In this document: positions 11,985 to 24,700 of the stretch, piece by piece
How positions within the stretch are numbered: the stretch's first letter is position 1
Layout: each line of letters begins with the position of its first letter
NCBI GenBank assembly: GCA_003290165.1
Contig: QNQO01006993.1
Span: 248,001-312,000 of the forward strand
DNA: 64,000 bases
Direction: 5' to 3'
Source: Berberis thunbergii
Taxonomy: Eukaryota; Streptophyta; Magnoliopsida; Ranunculales; Berberidaceae
Notes under the pieces: generated by a model
What the model was told of the DNA's origin: nothing
What the model saw: the letters and a program-made list of their open reading frames with translations, nothing else
The model's database searches: none
Made by a program: the position numbers and the translations under genes

Positions 11985-13485
11985 ATCTCTAATAGTAATT
12001 ACCAGTAACACTTTTTGATAAAAACAAAATCATTTTTTTGAATGAAAGTTAGTGCATGTGCGAAAATCCCATGGGTTTCATTGAAGTGATAACATCGTTC
12101 AATCACCCTGAAACCTAAAGAAAAAAGAGTTGGGCTATACAAAACCTCAACAATTTCTTCTATATCATAAAGTGCCATTTGTCCTTTATTTTCCTTTGGT
12201 GTGCCCCTTGTTATGTTCTATAATTACAATATCCATCAAAATCAAATTTAAACATAACTAGTTCGATGAAAAAGGATAAGGAGTAGGTTACATATTTAAA
12301 AAATGAAGTTAAAAAAAATAAATAAAATAAAATAACAAGCAATGGGATATTCTATCCTAGAGTAGGTGGGGTGACAAAAGAGAACAATGCAAAAACTATC
12401 TAGATGAACATAAAACACTTGTTGATTCACAATCTAGGATTTCTCTTCACTCGACTCAGAGAGAATTGTTGTCTAGAGCTATACCAAAAGGTTTATTACA
12501 CGATTAGTAAAAAAGAACTACATGCATACATCAACACTTGAAGTTGTGCATGTCAGTCTCTTCTGATAATGGAAATAGTTTTTCTAGCATACTATTTGAA
12601 AGGATCAAGTTCTCTTCGAACTTTTTAAAGAAAATAATGATCGTCAAGTGAACGGCTACTAGTTCGACTCGGTTAACATGGTTATCCAATTCTGATAATT
12701 TTGGTATAAAGAAATCATGTCTATCGAGTAACGACTAATGATTCAACTCGAGTTAGTATGACTCCCTTTTAGCGCAAAGGCTGAAAAAATCGCTCAGCAC
12801 AAATGTTGGTATTGCTCAACATTCGTGTTGGCAATGTTTGTTTTGTGGTGTACTAACTAAAAGTCATGGTGCAAATGGCGAAGGGAAAGGATTTAAAATT
12901 TATTTCCCTCCAAATTCTGCTTCTTCTTCTTTGTGATTCCTTCATCTTCTTCTGTATTGGAGATGAAACCTAGACAAGATGGAAAAAAAGAATGAGCGGG
13001 GAAGAAGGTTGAGTGAAAAAGAAGTGAAAGAAAGGAGATGTTGCCCTATTTGTGTTGTTGTGATCTCCTCTATTTTACATCCGCTATGTTCGAATCTGGT
13101 GCGTGAGAGCTCTGTTTCTGCCCAGAGAGGAAGATGGTCTTTTTTTATGCGGTCTCAGCTGTTGTTTCTGGTTCATTGTGTTGGTTGCAAACGATAATGT
13201 GAAGTCAGGCGATGTCAAGGTGGATCGTGGTGGTTGAGACGCGAGATGTTTGTTGCGAGGTGGCTATGAGAGTTATGTGTAAAGGTTGTAAGAAGAACAA
13301 ATGTGGATCTTTCTTGGTAGTGAGATTTGTTGATGAAGAGAAGCATGATGAACAAGGATGAAGTTGGCCGACGTGATGCTGCGAGGGATTGGGATTTAGG
13401 AAGGCAACTTTGTGCAAGGAGAAGCTGCTGGATGGAGTTGTGGAGAAGGTATAGAAATCTGTTGATGAGGATACGTTGGTCGTTG

Positions 13486-14163
13486 CTACTTTGTTGTAAT
13501 TGTTGTTGAAACTGCTGCTTCTGAATTAACTATTGTTATTGAATATGGCACTGTTGAAATTTTTGAGACTATAACGGTTGTTGTTCTTTCAGCTATTGAT
13601 GTTGAATCATATTGTTTGTTGATGATGGAGGTGGAGACGATAATTGATGATGGAGGGGTGAGACCGAAGCGGAACTCGTCGCCCACTTGGATGATTTTGT
13701 CTAATTCACCGTGCATTGTGAAGGCAGGGACCAAGGCTGATTTGGTGATGGTGTAGTACTCTGTTACTGTGATTGGTTGATTGAGGCAGACTCTTGTTGA
13801 TGTCCTCCCTTCCTCGTCTCTTGCGTTTACGGTCAAAGTGTGTAATCGTTGGAGACGGGGAAGAACTTGAGTCCCTGTAGTCTTAGGTCACTAAAGAACG
13901 TTGCTTTGATACCATGTAAAGAAAAATATTTGGAGAATTGTATTGTGTGTAAAATTTCTTGACTGAATACAAGCTTATATAAACTAACTTTTACCTAACC
14001 TTGTGAAAACATGAAACTTAAAACTTCTCATACAAGATATTCTAATGGTGTCCTATTTTGACTTTCCTATTCTTTAGATATTATGACTTTCCTTATTGTA
14101 AAGATGAATCAATCTTGTACTTGGGCTTGGCTATGTTGAGTGCAGACCCTATATATTCTAACA
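13486..14163 (-). mobile_element. 5' end of a minus-strand copia-type LTR element (LTR, PBS, partial internal region)
   Basis: On the minus strand an LTR of about 249 bp runs from TGTTAGAATATATAGGG (14163) to TTTACA (13915). It is followed at once by TGGTATCAAAGC (13914-13903), which is close to the tRNA-iMet primer-binding site TGGTATCAGAGC used by many plant copia elements. The internal region continues leftward with a degraded frame (13836-13486). I found no second LTR, so the element is truncated or its 3' part was deleted. The left limit given is only how far the internal frame can be followed. Confidence 0.7.
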
Positions 14164-14655
14164 AACTTTGTTGTACGCATCAATTGGAAAACAACTTTTC
14201 AATCTAGTTGGAGTGCTACAAGCTCTTCATTTTGCTTTGGGACCTAAATGAGAAAAAAATAAAATTCTTCATATCATTCAACTTGTACACTAGAAAACCA
14301 TCAAACTAAAACACGAAACAAATTCACAATGTAGGGACAAGGTGTAGCTATTGAGATGACAAGCCTCTTATCCTTTCAATTTTAAAATAACAATGATAAG
14401 ATTATTTTTTTTCACCTAAAAATAGTTGGATTGAAGTTGAAGGTCGTACTAAAACCCTTTTCCCCCTTAAAAAAAAAGCCTCACTAAAAGAAAATATAAC
14501 TCTTCAAAGAAAAGCACAACAAAAATGTTCTAGGTTTCAAATTTTCAATCGTGTGTGTTTTCACCTTAGTCATAGGAGATAGATGCAACCACAAAAGCTT
14601 GACCCATCCACAGGAAAATTGATTTGAGCTTGCACCCAATTAGTTCATAAACCAA
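14164..14655. other. spacer, nothing recognised
   Basis: AT-rich sequence between the minus-strand copia fragment and the target duplication of copia-A. No ORF, RNA gene or repeat was recognised. Confidence 0.5.
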
Positions 14656-14660
14656 TTAAG

Positions 14661-15268
14661 TGTTGGAAAATTATGGGTGAATGAGAAATTGTCACTCATT
14701 GTGATAAATTGAATAGCCTGGCATTAACTTTGGTAATACAAAAGGTTTTTGTATTAACTTTGTGCAAATGAAAAGGCAAAGGTTATGCAAATGAAAAGCC
14801 AAAAGTTTTTGGTTTTAATAGAATTCAATTGTTTGTTCCCCGTGAACTCTATATAAAGAGCGCTCATTCTCTCCTGAAATGATAGATATAGGAGTTGATC
14901 TTTCCTCTATATTCTCCTTTCCATAATCTATTCTACTCCTTCTGTTATTCTGTAAAATTCTGGTGATAGACAAAGACTCTAGTTCAAGTTCGCCTCACAC
15001 TAGACCTCTGGTGCACGATGCTAGTTTGACAGTCGTTGTATCATGGGAGGTGTACACTCATTCATTCCAGCACCCACAGGAGTGCAAATACACTTTAAGG
15101 ACACTGTCAAACAGACCTCGACTCTCCTACATTTCTGGAGTTCCTCTGTTTGGTTTCTGTTCCTGTTAAGGTTCATTTTCTGTGTATTTTTTTTACTTGT
15201 TTTATGTTCTCATTATACAGTTTAATATTATTCGCAATCTATTTATTTATGTTAATAATTTTCTAACA
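14661..15268 (+). repeat. 5' LTR of copia-A
   Basis: Starts TGTTGGAAAATTATGGG and ends TTTTCTAACA. It is 608 bp, longer than the 570-bp 3' LTR because of a partial internal duplication near 14750-14800. Confidence 0.92.
14850..14858 (+). promoter_or_regulatory. TATA box of the copia-A LTR promoter
   Basis: TATATAAAG in the 5' LTR, repeated at the same place in the 3' LTR (near 20357). It is followed by a pyrimidine-rich stretch where transcription would start (the U3/R border). Confidence 0.6.
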
Positions 15269-15288
15269 TTCTTAAAGTGTATTCGCCC
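15269..15288 (+). promoter_or_regulatory. putative primer-binding region of copia-A, complementary to its own LTR
   Basis: The bases just inside the 5' LTR do not resemble tRNA-iMet or another tRNA end that I know. Instead 15271-15286 (CTTAAAGTGTATTCGC) is the exact reverse complement of 20592-20607 in the 3' LTR, and matches 15084-15099 in the 5' LTR with one mismatch. It could be a self-priming site or only a hairpin arm. The complementary LTR segment lies some 230 nt past the TATA box, not at the expected transcript 5' end. Confidence 0.4.
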
Positions 15289-15516
15289 TTTAAAGTTCTT
15301 AACAGGTTGCGGAGGAACACTAAGAAGTTATTTACAGCTTCTTAAATTTAATTGCTTTCGAAACCAATTCTGCCATGTCTTATTATTTGGTTCTAATATT
15401 GGAATTTTGTCATCTTATTAATTTGTACAGATTGGGAATTGGAAAATAATTTGCTCAATTATTTTCGGATTGATTGAATTTTATTCAATACTAATCTTCT
15501 GACTTCTTTTGTAGAG

Positions 15517-16590
15517 ATGGAAAACGAGAATATTAATCTTAATGATGGAATCAATGGGAACAATAACGAAATGAATATACCTCCTCATTTGAACCCTCCG
15601 GTAATTAATATTGGACAAATAGCTGTGCCGTTGGGACAAAATGTGAATATGGCTGCTGCTGAGAACACACATGCGGGTCAAGTTCCAAGTGGTTCTGAGG
15701 CACGAGTGCCCGCCGTTATTACACCGGTTTCTTTTCTGGTAAATCACGTCGAAAGGCCTGAGAAGTTTGTTGGCTTAAACTTCAAAAGATGGCAGCAGAA
15801 GATGCTTTTCTACCTAACCACACTGGGTCTGGCACGGTTGTTAACCAAGGAATCACCAAAGCTAAGAGAGGACGAAACTGATCCTCGAGTACTCATAGCT
15901 TTCAATGCATGGAAGGATTCTGACTATCTATGCAGAAACTATGTGTTGATCAATAGCTTAGCTTACTATTGTACAATTTGTATAGCTCAAAATGATTGCC
16001 AAAGAGCTGTGGGATTCCCTAGCACACAAATACAAAACCGAGGATGCAAGCGCCAAGAAGCACATTGTGAGCCAGTTCTTGGATTACAAAATGGTGGATT
16101 CAAAACCTGTGGTAAGTCAAGTGCAGGAGCTGCAATTGATTATCCATGAGATACATGCTGAGGGAATGCAGATCAATGAATCTTTTCAAGTCGCCTCGGT
16201 AATAGAAAAGTTGCCTCCTGCTCGGAAAGATTTCAAGAACTATCTCAAGCATAAAAGAAAGGAGATGAGTCTTGAAGACCTGATTGTCTGTCTACGCATA
16301 GAGGAGGATAACAGAGGATCCGAGAGGAGGATTACTGTCGCCACTACTATGGCGAATATCGTGGAGCATGGTGAGAGCTCCAAAGGCAAGAGGCCGCAAA
16401 GAACATAAACAAATTGAGGTCAAAAGGAAGGGTGTCCAGGAAGCAACAACCCAAGTTTCAGGGTAGATGTTTCAACTGTGACAAGACTGGTCACAAGTCG
16501 ACGGATTGCAGGTTGTCAAAGAAAAAGAAGAATGAGGTCAATACAATGGACGCAAGTGATGACCTTATTACTGTAATCTCAGAAGTTAAC
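15517..16590 (+). pseudogene. copia-A gag (broken)
   Basis: Nucleocapsid-type Gag. The first frame (from 15517) has an Asn-rich N-terminus and FKRWQQKMLFYL, typical of copia Gag. The reading moves to another frame near 15975 (from about 15992: KELWDSL, then EKLPPARKDFKNYLKHKRKEM) and back to a third near 16410. That part carries the CCHC zinc knuckle CFNCDKTGHKSTDC (from 16468) with a Lys-rich tail. The frame changes again near 16590 into pol. The family is normally one frame, so these are indels. Confidence 0.85.
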
Positions 16591-16592
16591 TG

Positions 16593-19500
16593 GTGGACTC
16601 AAACCCTAAGGAGTGGTGGCTAGACACTGGAGCAACCCGCCACGTTTGCTCAGATAGGAATGCTTTTTCCAATCTGGAACTGATTGAACCTGGGGAGAAG
16701 TTGTACATGGGTAACTCCGCCACCTCAGAAATCAAAGGGAAAGGAACTGTCTTCATAAAGATTACATCGGGAAAGGAAGTCAAGCTTACCAACGTGCTAT
16801 ATGTGCCCGACATCAGGAAGAACCTCATTTCTGGGACGCTACTGTATATTCATGGATTTAAAATTGTAATTGAGTCCCATAAAATTTTTTTGTCCAAAAA
16901 TGGGATGTATGTGGGTAAAGGTTATGTAACAGATGGCATGATGAAAATGAATGTAATTGCCATTAACCGAATTGATATGAATAAAGAAAAGTCATCCGTT
17001 TATTTGGTTGAGTCCTCTAACTTATGGCATGGTAGACTAGGTCATGTGAATTATAATTCTTTACGTAGATTAACTCACTTGGACCATATACCCACTTTTA
17101 CTTTTAATAAACACAAGTGTGAAATTTGTGTAGAGGCAAAACAAACCAAAATATCTTTTCAAAATGTTGAAAGGAAAACTGAACCCCTTGAATTAATCCA
17201 CAGTGATATTTGTGATTTAAAATTTGTTCAAACAAGAGGTGGAAACAAATATTTTGTGACTTTCATCGATGACAATACAAAATATTGTTATGTATATTTA
17301 CTGAAAAGCAAAAATGAGGTTGTGGAAAAATTTGCCATGTACAAGAATGAAGTTGAAAATCAACTGACCAAGAAAATTAAAGCGGTGAGAAGTGACCGTG
17401 GAGGTGAATATGTGGAACCGTTTGGTGCTTTTTGTGCCCAACAAGGAATTTCTCATGAGGTCACACCACCATACTCTCCTCAATCGAACGGCATTACCGA
17501 ACAAAAGAATCACACTCTAAAAGAGATGATGAATGCAATGCTCATAAGTTCTGGGTTACCACATAACATGTGGGGGGAAGCTGTTTTATCAGCTAATTAC
17601 CTTTTAAATAAGGTACCGCGAAAGGAAGTTCATAAAACTCCATATGAGCTATTTAAAGGAAGGAAATCTTCCTATAAATACTTGAAAGTGTGAGGGTGTT
17701 TAGCCAAAGTTATGGCTCCGACTCCAAAGGTAATGAAGATAAGACCAAAAATGGTTGATTGTGTCTTCATTGGTTATGCACAAAACAGTGGTGCATATAG
17801 GTTTCTTGTGTATGACTCGAAAAACTCCGATATTCACAAGAATACGATAATGTAGTCTAGAAATGCTACGTTCTAAGAGCATGTATTTCCTTATAAATAT
17901 AAAGAAGATGAATTGAGCTCATCAAAACAGATTCTTGAGGATCTAGAGGAAATACCTCGTGAACAAGATGAAAATTCAGAAGAAGAGATAGAAGAACTTA
18001 GACGAAGCAAAAGAGCTAGGGTAGAAAAGTCATTTGGTCCTAACTTTCTAACGTATATGCTAGAAGTTGAACCTCAAACTTATAAAGAGGCTGTAAACTC
18101 AGTTGATGGTCCTTTATGGAAAGAAGCCATACAGAGTGAGATTGATTCCATCATGCAAAACCATACTTGGGAATTGGTACATCTCCCTCCTGGAAGTAAA
18201 CCACTTGGCTCTAAGTGGATCTTCAAACGAAATATGAAAGCTGATGGAACAATTGACAAATACAAGCCCAGACTTGTAATCAAAGGTTATAGACAACGTT
18301 AAGGTCTTGACTACTTTGATACTTATTCTCTTGTCACGAGAATAAGCTCCATAAGAATGATAATAGCGATTGCACCTTTGCGAAACGTTGAAATCCATCA
18401 AATGGATGTAAAAACTGCATTTCTTAATGGAGATCTCGAGGAAGAGATATACTTGGAACAACCTGAGGGTTGCATAGCGCCTGAACAAGAAAGGAAAGTG
18501 TGCAAGTTGGTGAAGTCCTTGTATGGACTAAAACAAGCACCTAAACAATGACATGAAAATTTTGAAAGTATTATTGTGTCAAATGGTTTCAAGATCAACG
18601 AGTGTGACAAATGCGTATATGTCAAGAGCACAAAACATGGTTATGTTATTCTATGTTTATATGTTGATGACATTCTCATTGTGGGAAGCTATGAACACAT
18701 GATTAAATTGACAAAGGACATATTGAAGTCAAGGTTCGATATGAAAGATATGGGACTGGCTGATGTAATTTTGGGAATTAAAATTACAAGAACAACTGAA
18801 GGATTTATTCTGAGTCAGTCACACTACGTTGACAAAATTCTTGATTTTGGCTTAGCTAGAACACCAATAGATATAAGCCAACACTTGTCAAAGAATAAAG
18901 TGGAAAACACCTCTCAAATTGAGTATGCAAGAGTGATAGGCAGTCTTATGTACTTAAAGAGTTGTACAAGACAAGACATTGCTTTCACTGTCAGCAGGCT
19001 AGCTAGATATACGAGTAATCCAGGATCTGAACACTGGAAAGCTATCATGAGAATACTGAGGTATCTACGATTTACTCGTGATTATGGTCTGCACTATACT
19101 AGATATCCAAAAGTCGTTGAAGGGTACACTGACGCGAGCTAGATATCTGATATACAAGACTCAAAGGAAACTAGTGGGTATGTATTCACTTTGGAAGGTG
19201 TTGCTGTCTCATGGAAATCCTCAAAACAAATTGTGATAACCATATCCACTATGGGATCTGAGTTTGTAGCCTTAGATAAGTGTGGTGAAGAGGCTGAATG
19301 GCTACAGAATTTCTTGGAGGACATTCCAAATTGGTCAAAACCTGTGCCTGCAATATGCATATATTGTGATAACCAATCTACGATTGGTAGGGCACAAAGT
19401 GCAATGTATAACGGTAAGTCTAGACACATACGTCGACTACACAAAACTGTTAGACAACTTCTCTCAAATGGAGTCATAAGTATTGACTACATAAGGTCTA

Positions 19501-19595
19501 AAGAAAATATTGCGGATCCACTAACCAAAGGGTTACCTAGAGACCAAGTTGAGAAGACATCTAGAGGAATGGGACTTAAGCCTATGAAATTATAA
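16593..19595 (+). pseudogene. copia-A pol: protease, integrase, RT, RNase H (nonsense-broken)
   Basis: One frame can be followed for about 1000 codons. Protease: WWLDTGATRHVC. Integrase: WHGRLGH with CEICVEAKQTK (HHCC finger), then [13 protein letters not shown] and NGITEQKN (D, D, E). [26 protein letters not shown] and YVDD near 18660. RNase [21 protein letters not shown] and KSRHIRR, ending ADPLTKGLP. In-frame stops lie at 17691, 17853, 17874, 18300, 18549 and 19140. Several replace conserved Trp codons (TGG to TGA or TAG), as expected from deamination of methylated C on the other strand. Confidence 0.92.
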
Positions 19596-20199
19596 AGTCG
19601 AGACAAAGGAAACCCAACCATGTTGACTAGAGATCCCAAGATCTTGGTTCAAAGGGACAACCTAATTGTTGAGACTGAGTGAGGTCACTGTGGGGGTCTC
19701 CCCAGTCCTATTTCTATGATGCAAACAGTGACACCTGTAGGAAAAGGTTAAGCATTTCAGCTTTTAATAATTCTTATGCGTCAGAACTGTTGAATTTTTT
19801 AGTGGAGTAATTCGGGTTTACTCTTAAGTAAGAATTCACCTATGTGAGAGGGAAGTGGGGCCGCATCAAACAGGATTGCTGAGCTAAATCCTTTAGAAAC
19901 TCTTGTAGAACCAGGCAGATGTTCACGACCAAAATGAACATAATAATGAGAACTGAACTTGTGTCAGGGAGATATCTGTGTGAGATATGTGATCGTTTAT
20001 ACAAACGGCAGAACAGTTCAAGGACATCACGTCTACTGATTAGCCAGTAAAGTTAGCATGTCTTCATGAGGGAAGGTTCAAAGGTTACCCCTACCTATCC
20101 TATGCAGGTATCCACCGCAGAACCTATCACCATGTTGTGTCGAGTTCCGTCGAGTCAAGTCAACTCCTAGTCATTCCTAAGTCATTCAATTTCATTCAT

Positions 20200-20208
20200 G
20201 TGGGGGAT
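20200..20208 (+). promoter_or_regulatory. polypurine tract of copia-A
   Basis: GTGGGGGAT directly before the 3' LTR, the normal place for the plus-strand DNA primer. Confidence 0.75.
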
Positions 20209-20778
20209 TGTTGGAAAATTATGGGTGAATGAGAAATTGTCACTCATTGTGATATATTGAATAGCCTGGCATTAACTTTGGTAATACAAAAGGTTTTCAA
20301 ATGAAAAGCCAAAGTTTTTTATTTTAATAGCATTCAATTGTTTGTTCCCCATGAACTCTATATAAAGAGCTCTCATTCTCTCCTAAAATGAGAGATATAG
20401 GAGTTGAGCTTTCCTCTATATTCTCTTTTCATAATCTATTCTACTCCTTCTGTTATTCTGTAAAATTTCGGAGATAGACAAAGACTCTAGTTCAAGTTCG
20501 CCTGACACTAGACCTCCGATGCACGGTGCTAGTTCGATAGTCCTTGTATCCTGGGAGGTGTACGCTCATTCATTCCAGCACCCGTGGGAGAGCGAATACA
20601 CTTTAAGGACACTATCAAACAGGCATCGACTCTCCTACATTTATGGAGTTCCTCTATTTGGTTTCGGTTCCTATTAAGGTTCATTTTCTGTGTAATTTGT
20701 TTTTACTTGTTTTATGTTCTCATTATACAGTTTAATATTATTCACAATCTATTTATTTATGATAAGAATTTTCTAACA
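20209..20778 (+). repeat. 3' LTR of copia-A
   Basis: Starts TGTTGGAAAATTATGGG and ends TTTTCTAACA, followed by TTAAG. Confidence 0.92.
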
Positions 20779-20783
20779 TTAAG

Positions 20784-21072
20784 CTCACAGTGGTCTTATA
20801 ATGAATGGACATGGTTGTTGGTATACTCTATTAGATGTATTTTCATATCCAAAGATAGTAAGTATATATAAATAGTACACATGTGGTTACCAAATTATTA
20901 GATATATTATTAGCATCATTATGTTTACTGTTGTATGTTTTTTGTATCACCCAAAGGAGATCATTGACATACATTTATAGTTATTTAAATTATGTGTCTG
21001 AATCTGTGTTATGTGTTTAAACTTGCAAACTCAATGTTTTAATGTTTGAGCATTTTATACTTCTTGTAGTAC
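20784..21072. other. spacer between copia-A and copia-B
   Basis: Joined to the sequence left of 14656, this is the pre-insertion locus of copia-A. It may be the leader of copia-B or ordinary flank. I found no copy of the copia-B LTR here, so its 5' LTR is missing or lies outside what I can recognise. Confidence 0.4.
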
Positions 21073-21704
21073 ATGTTCCTGTTTCTCTTCATTCGCAAGC
21101 TTTGTCTATTTTCTGTATTTAATGGTCTTAATTTCTCTGATTGGTGTGAGCAAGTCCAATTTCACCGTGGTGTTTTGGATCTTGACTTGTCACTATATGT
21201 TGAGAAACCTACTATTACAGATACTAGCAGTGATGAAGATAAGACTTATTATGATACTTGGGAAAGATCAAATAGACTAAGCCTAATGTTTATGCGACTG
21301 AGTGTAGCAAACAACATCAAGACTACTCTTCCAAAACTGATAATGCTAAGGAATTTATGAAATTTGTGGAAGAGCGTTCCCAAACAGCTGATAAGTCTCT
21401 TGCTGGGACATTAATGGCTACTTTAACTACCATAAAGTTTGATGGTTCTCGTAGCATGCATGAGCATGTCATCGGAATGACAAATATTGCAGCAAGACTT
21501 AAGTCCTTAGGGATGATTGTGGATGAGAATTTCCTCGTACAATTTTTCTTAAACTCGCTACCTTCTGAGTATAATCCATTTCAAATGAATTATAATACCA
21601 TGAAAGACAAATGGAATATGAATGAACTTCACAGTATGCTAGTTCAGGAGGAAACGAGACTTAAGAATCAGAGAACTCATTCCATTCATCTCGTAACTAA
21701 TTAA
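21073..21704 (+). pseudogene. copia-B gag (frameshift and stop)
   Basis: Copia Gag reading FNGLNFSDWCEQVQFHRG..., then RSNRLSLMFMRLSVANNIK. The frame changes near 21330-21357 and continues EFMKFVEERSQTADKSLAGTL as far as MVQEETRLKNQ-type sequence (here MLVQEETRLKNQ). A TAA at 21702-21704 interrupts what is otherwise a continuous run into the zinc-knuckle frame at 21762. In relatives this codon is Gln, so a CAA to TAA change is likely. Confidence 0.85.
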
Positions 21705-21761
21705 GGAGCTAGAAAGAAAGCCAGAAACAAACATGGAAAGGGCAAGCATGGACCACTGAAG

Positions 21762-24700
21762 GTGAATGAGTCATCTGCCCAAGTTCAGAAAAAGGAACAC
21801 AAAAATGACAAGTGCCATTTCTGTGGAAAACCTGGACACTTTCAGAAAGACTGCCTGAAGCGTAAGGCATGGTTCGAAAAGAAAGGTAAGTCTAGTGCTT
21901 TAGTATGTTTCGAATCAAATTTAGTAGAAGTTCCCAATAATACTTGGTGGCTTGATTCTGGTTGTACCACTCATGTTTCAAATACGATGCAGGGATTCCT
22001 TACGACCCGAACCATAAATCCAAATGAAAAGTTCATTTTTATGGGAAATCGAGTCAAAGTTCCAGTTGAAGCCATTGGAACTTATCGTTTGATTTTAGAT
22101 ACTAGACATCATTTTGATTTGTTTCAAACTCTTTATGTACCTTCTATTTCTCGCAATTTAGTTTCTTTATCTAGACTTGATTATGTTGGATATTCTTTTA
22201 AATTTGAAAATGGATGTTTCAATTTGTTTAAACAAAATCTTTTCATTGGTTCTGGTATTCTTAATGATGGTTTGTATAAGTTTAAACTTGATAATCTTTT
22301 TGCTGAGAGTCTTTTAACCTTGCATCATAATATTGGAACTAAACGTGGTTTAGTGAACGAAAGTTCTGCTTACTTGTGGCATAAACGTTTGGGTCATATT
22401 TCCAAAGAAAGATTGGAAATATTGGCAAAGAATGAAGTCTTTCAAGAATTGGATTTTATCAATCTCGGCATTTGTGTGGATTGTATTAAAGGAAAACAAA
22501 CAAAACACACAAAGAAAGGAGCCACGAGGAGCACACAACTCCTTGAAATAATACACACTGATATATGTGGGCCTTTTGATGTTTCATCTTTTAGTGGAGA
22601 AAAGTATTTTATCACTTTCATTGATGACTTTTCACGTTATGGGTATGTCCATTTGTTGCATGAAAAATCTCAATCGGTAGATACCTTAGAGGTATTTATT
22701 AATGAGGTTGAAAGACAATTAGATAGAAAGGTAAAAGTTATCAGGTCTGACAGAGGTGGTGAATATTATGGGAAATATGTTGAAACTAGGCAATGTCCAG
22801 GCCCATTTGCTAAATTCCTTGAAAAACGTGGCATATGTGCGCAATACACTATGCCAGGTACACTGCAACAAAATGGTGTAGCAAAAAGGCGTAATCGTAC
22901 TTTATTGGATATGGTTAGGAGTATGTTAAGTAATTCATCTTTACCCATACCATTGTGGATGCATGCATTGAAAACTGCCATGTATTTGTTAAACAGGGTT
23001 CCTAGTAAGTCAGTTCCAAAGACTCCTTTTGAACTATGGACTAAAAGGAAACTCAGTTTAAGGCACCTGCATGTTTGGGGTTGCCCGGTAGAAGTAGGAA
23101 TCTATAATCCACGTGAAAAGAAATTGGATTCAAGAACAATCAGTGGTTTCTTCATTGGTTATTCAGAAAAGTCCAAGGGGTATAGATTTTATTATCCTAG
23201 CCATAATACAAGAATTGTTGAAACTGGAAATGCTAGGTTCATTGAAAATGGTGAAGTTGGTGGGAGCCAAGAACCACATAATGTGGAAATTCAAGAAGTT
23301 AGGGTACACGTTCCTTTGTCCTTATCTTCTTCTAAAGTGGTTATTCCTCCAATTGTTGAACAGTTAAACAATGGACAAGATCAACAAATGAATGAACAAA
23401 CTACCCACAATGAAGATAATGTTAATGAACCTACAGTAGATGAACCACAAGAACTAGCATTAAGAAGATCTCAAAGAGAAAGAAGGTCTGCTATTTCTGA
23501 TGACTATGTGGTATATCTACAAGAGTCAGATTTTAATTTAGGAATTGATGAAGATCCAGTTTCGTTTTCCCAAGCCATTAAAAATTTTAATTCTACTAAA
23601 TGGGTTGGTGCTATGAATGATGAGTTAAAATCTATGGAGCATAATGAAGTTTGGGACCTTGTTGAATTGCCTAAAGATTGTAAAAGAGTTGGGTGTAAAT
23701 GGGTCTTTAAAACCAAGCGTGACTCAAATGGCAATATCGAACGATACAAGGCTCGACTTGTTGCAAAAGGTTTTACTCAAAAAGATGGTATTGACTACAA
23801 CGAGACTTTTTCACCAGTCTCTAAGAAAGATTCTCTTAGAACTATTATGGCATTGGTGGCTCATTATGATTTAGAGTTACACCAAATGGATGTAAAAACT
23901 GCTTTTCTAAATGGGAATTTAGAGGAAGAAGTTTATATGGATCAACCTGAGGGGTTTTCCATTAACGGGAAAGAAAACATGGTGTGTAAACTCAAGAAAT
24001 CAATATACGGACTTAAACAAGCTTCCCGTCAATGGTATCTTAAGTTTAATGATACTACAACATCTTTTGGATTTAAGGAAAACACTGTTGATCGGTGTAT
24101 ATATCTGAAGATCAGTGGGAGCAAGTTTATTTTTTTGATTCTGTATGTTGATGATATCTTGCATGCTACTAATAATCTTGGCTTATTATCTGAGACCAAG
24201 AAATTTCTCTCAAAGAACTTTGAAATGAAAGATATGGGAGAGGCGACTTATGTGATTGGAATAGAAATATTCCAGGACAGATCACAAGGATTGTTGGGGT
24301 TGTCTCAAAAAGCATATATCAATAAAGTCCTAGACAGATTTAGAATGGAAAAGTGCTCATCAAGTGTTGTTCCAATTTAGAAAAGAGATAAATTCAGCCT
24401 TATGCAATGCCCAAAGAATGAATTGGAACGCAAACAAATGGAAGGGATTCCTTATGCATCGGTTGTCGGGAGCTTGATGTATGCTCAGACTTGCACCAGG
24501 CCAGACATCAGTTTTGCTGTTGGAATGCTTGGCCAATATCAAAGTAATCCAAGATTGGATCATTGGAAGGCTGCAAAGAAAGTATCGTGATACTTGCAAG
24601 GGACAAAAAATCATATGCTCACTTATAGGAGATCTAGTCATTTTGAGGTGATTGGGTATTCAGATTCAGATTATGCGGGGTGTGTGGATACAAGAAAGTC

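Larger units (their letters stand above)
9951..13902. other. gene-poor region upstream of the ArfGAP gene
   Basis: This holds the presumed promoter side of the minus-strand ArfGAP gene (just above 9950), several microsatellites, a SINE-like unit and the internal part of a minus-strand copia-like element at its right end. Minus-strand frames at 13486-13836 lie just inside that element's LTR and primer-binding site, so they belong to the element. I see no other gene. Confidence 0.5.
14661..20778 (+). mobile_element. Ty1/copia LTR retrotransposon, copia-A, complete but dead
   Basis: Both LTRs are present and the whole is flanked by a perfect 5-bp duplication, TTAAG (14656-14660 and 20779-20783). 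The internal order is gag, protease, integrase, reverse transcriptase, RNase H, which defines Ty1/copia. Gag-pol contains at least three frame changes (near 15975, 16410 and 16590) and six in-frame stops in pol, so the copy cannot make its proteins. The two LTRs differ by an extra stretch of about 35-40 bp near 14750-14800 in the 5' copy and by scattered substitutions. The insertion is therefore not recent. Confidence 0.93.
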
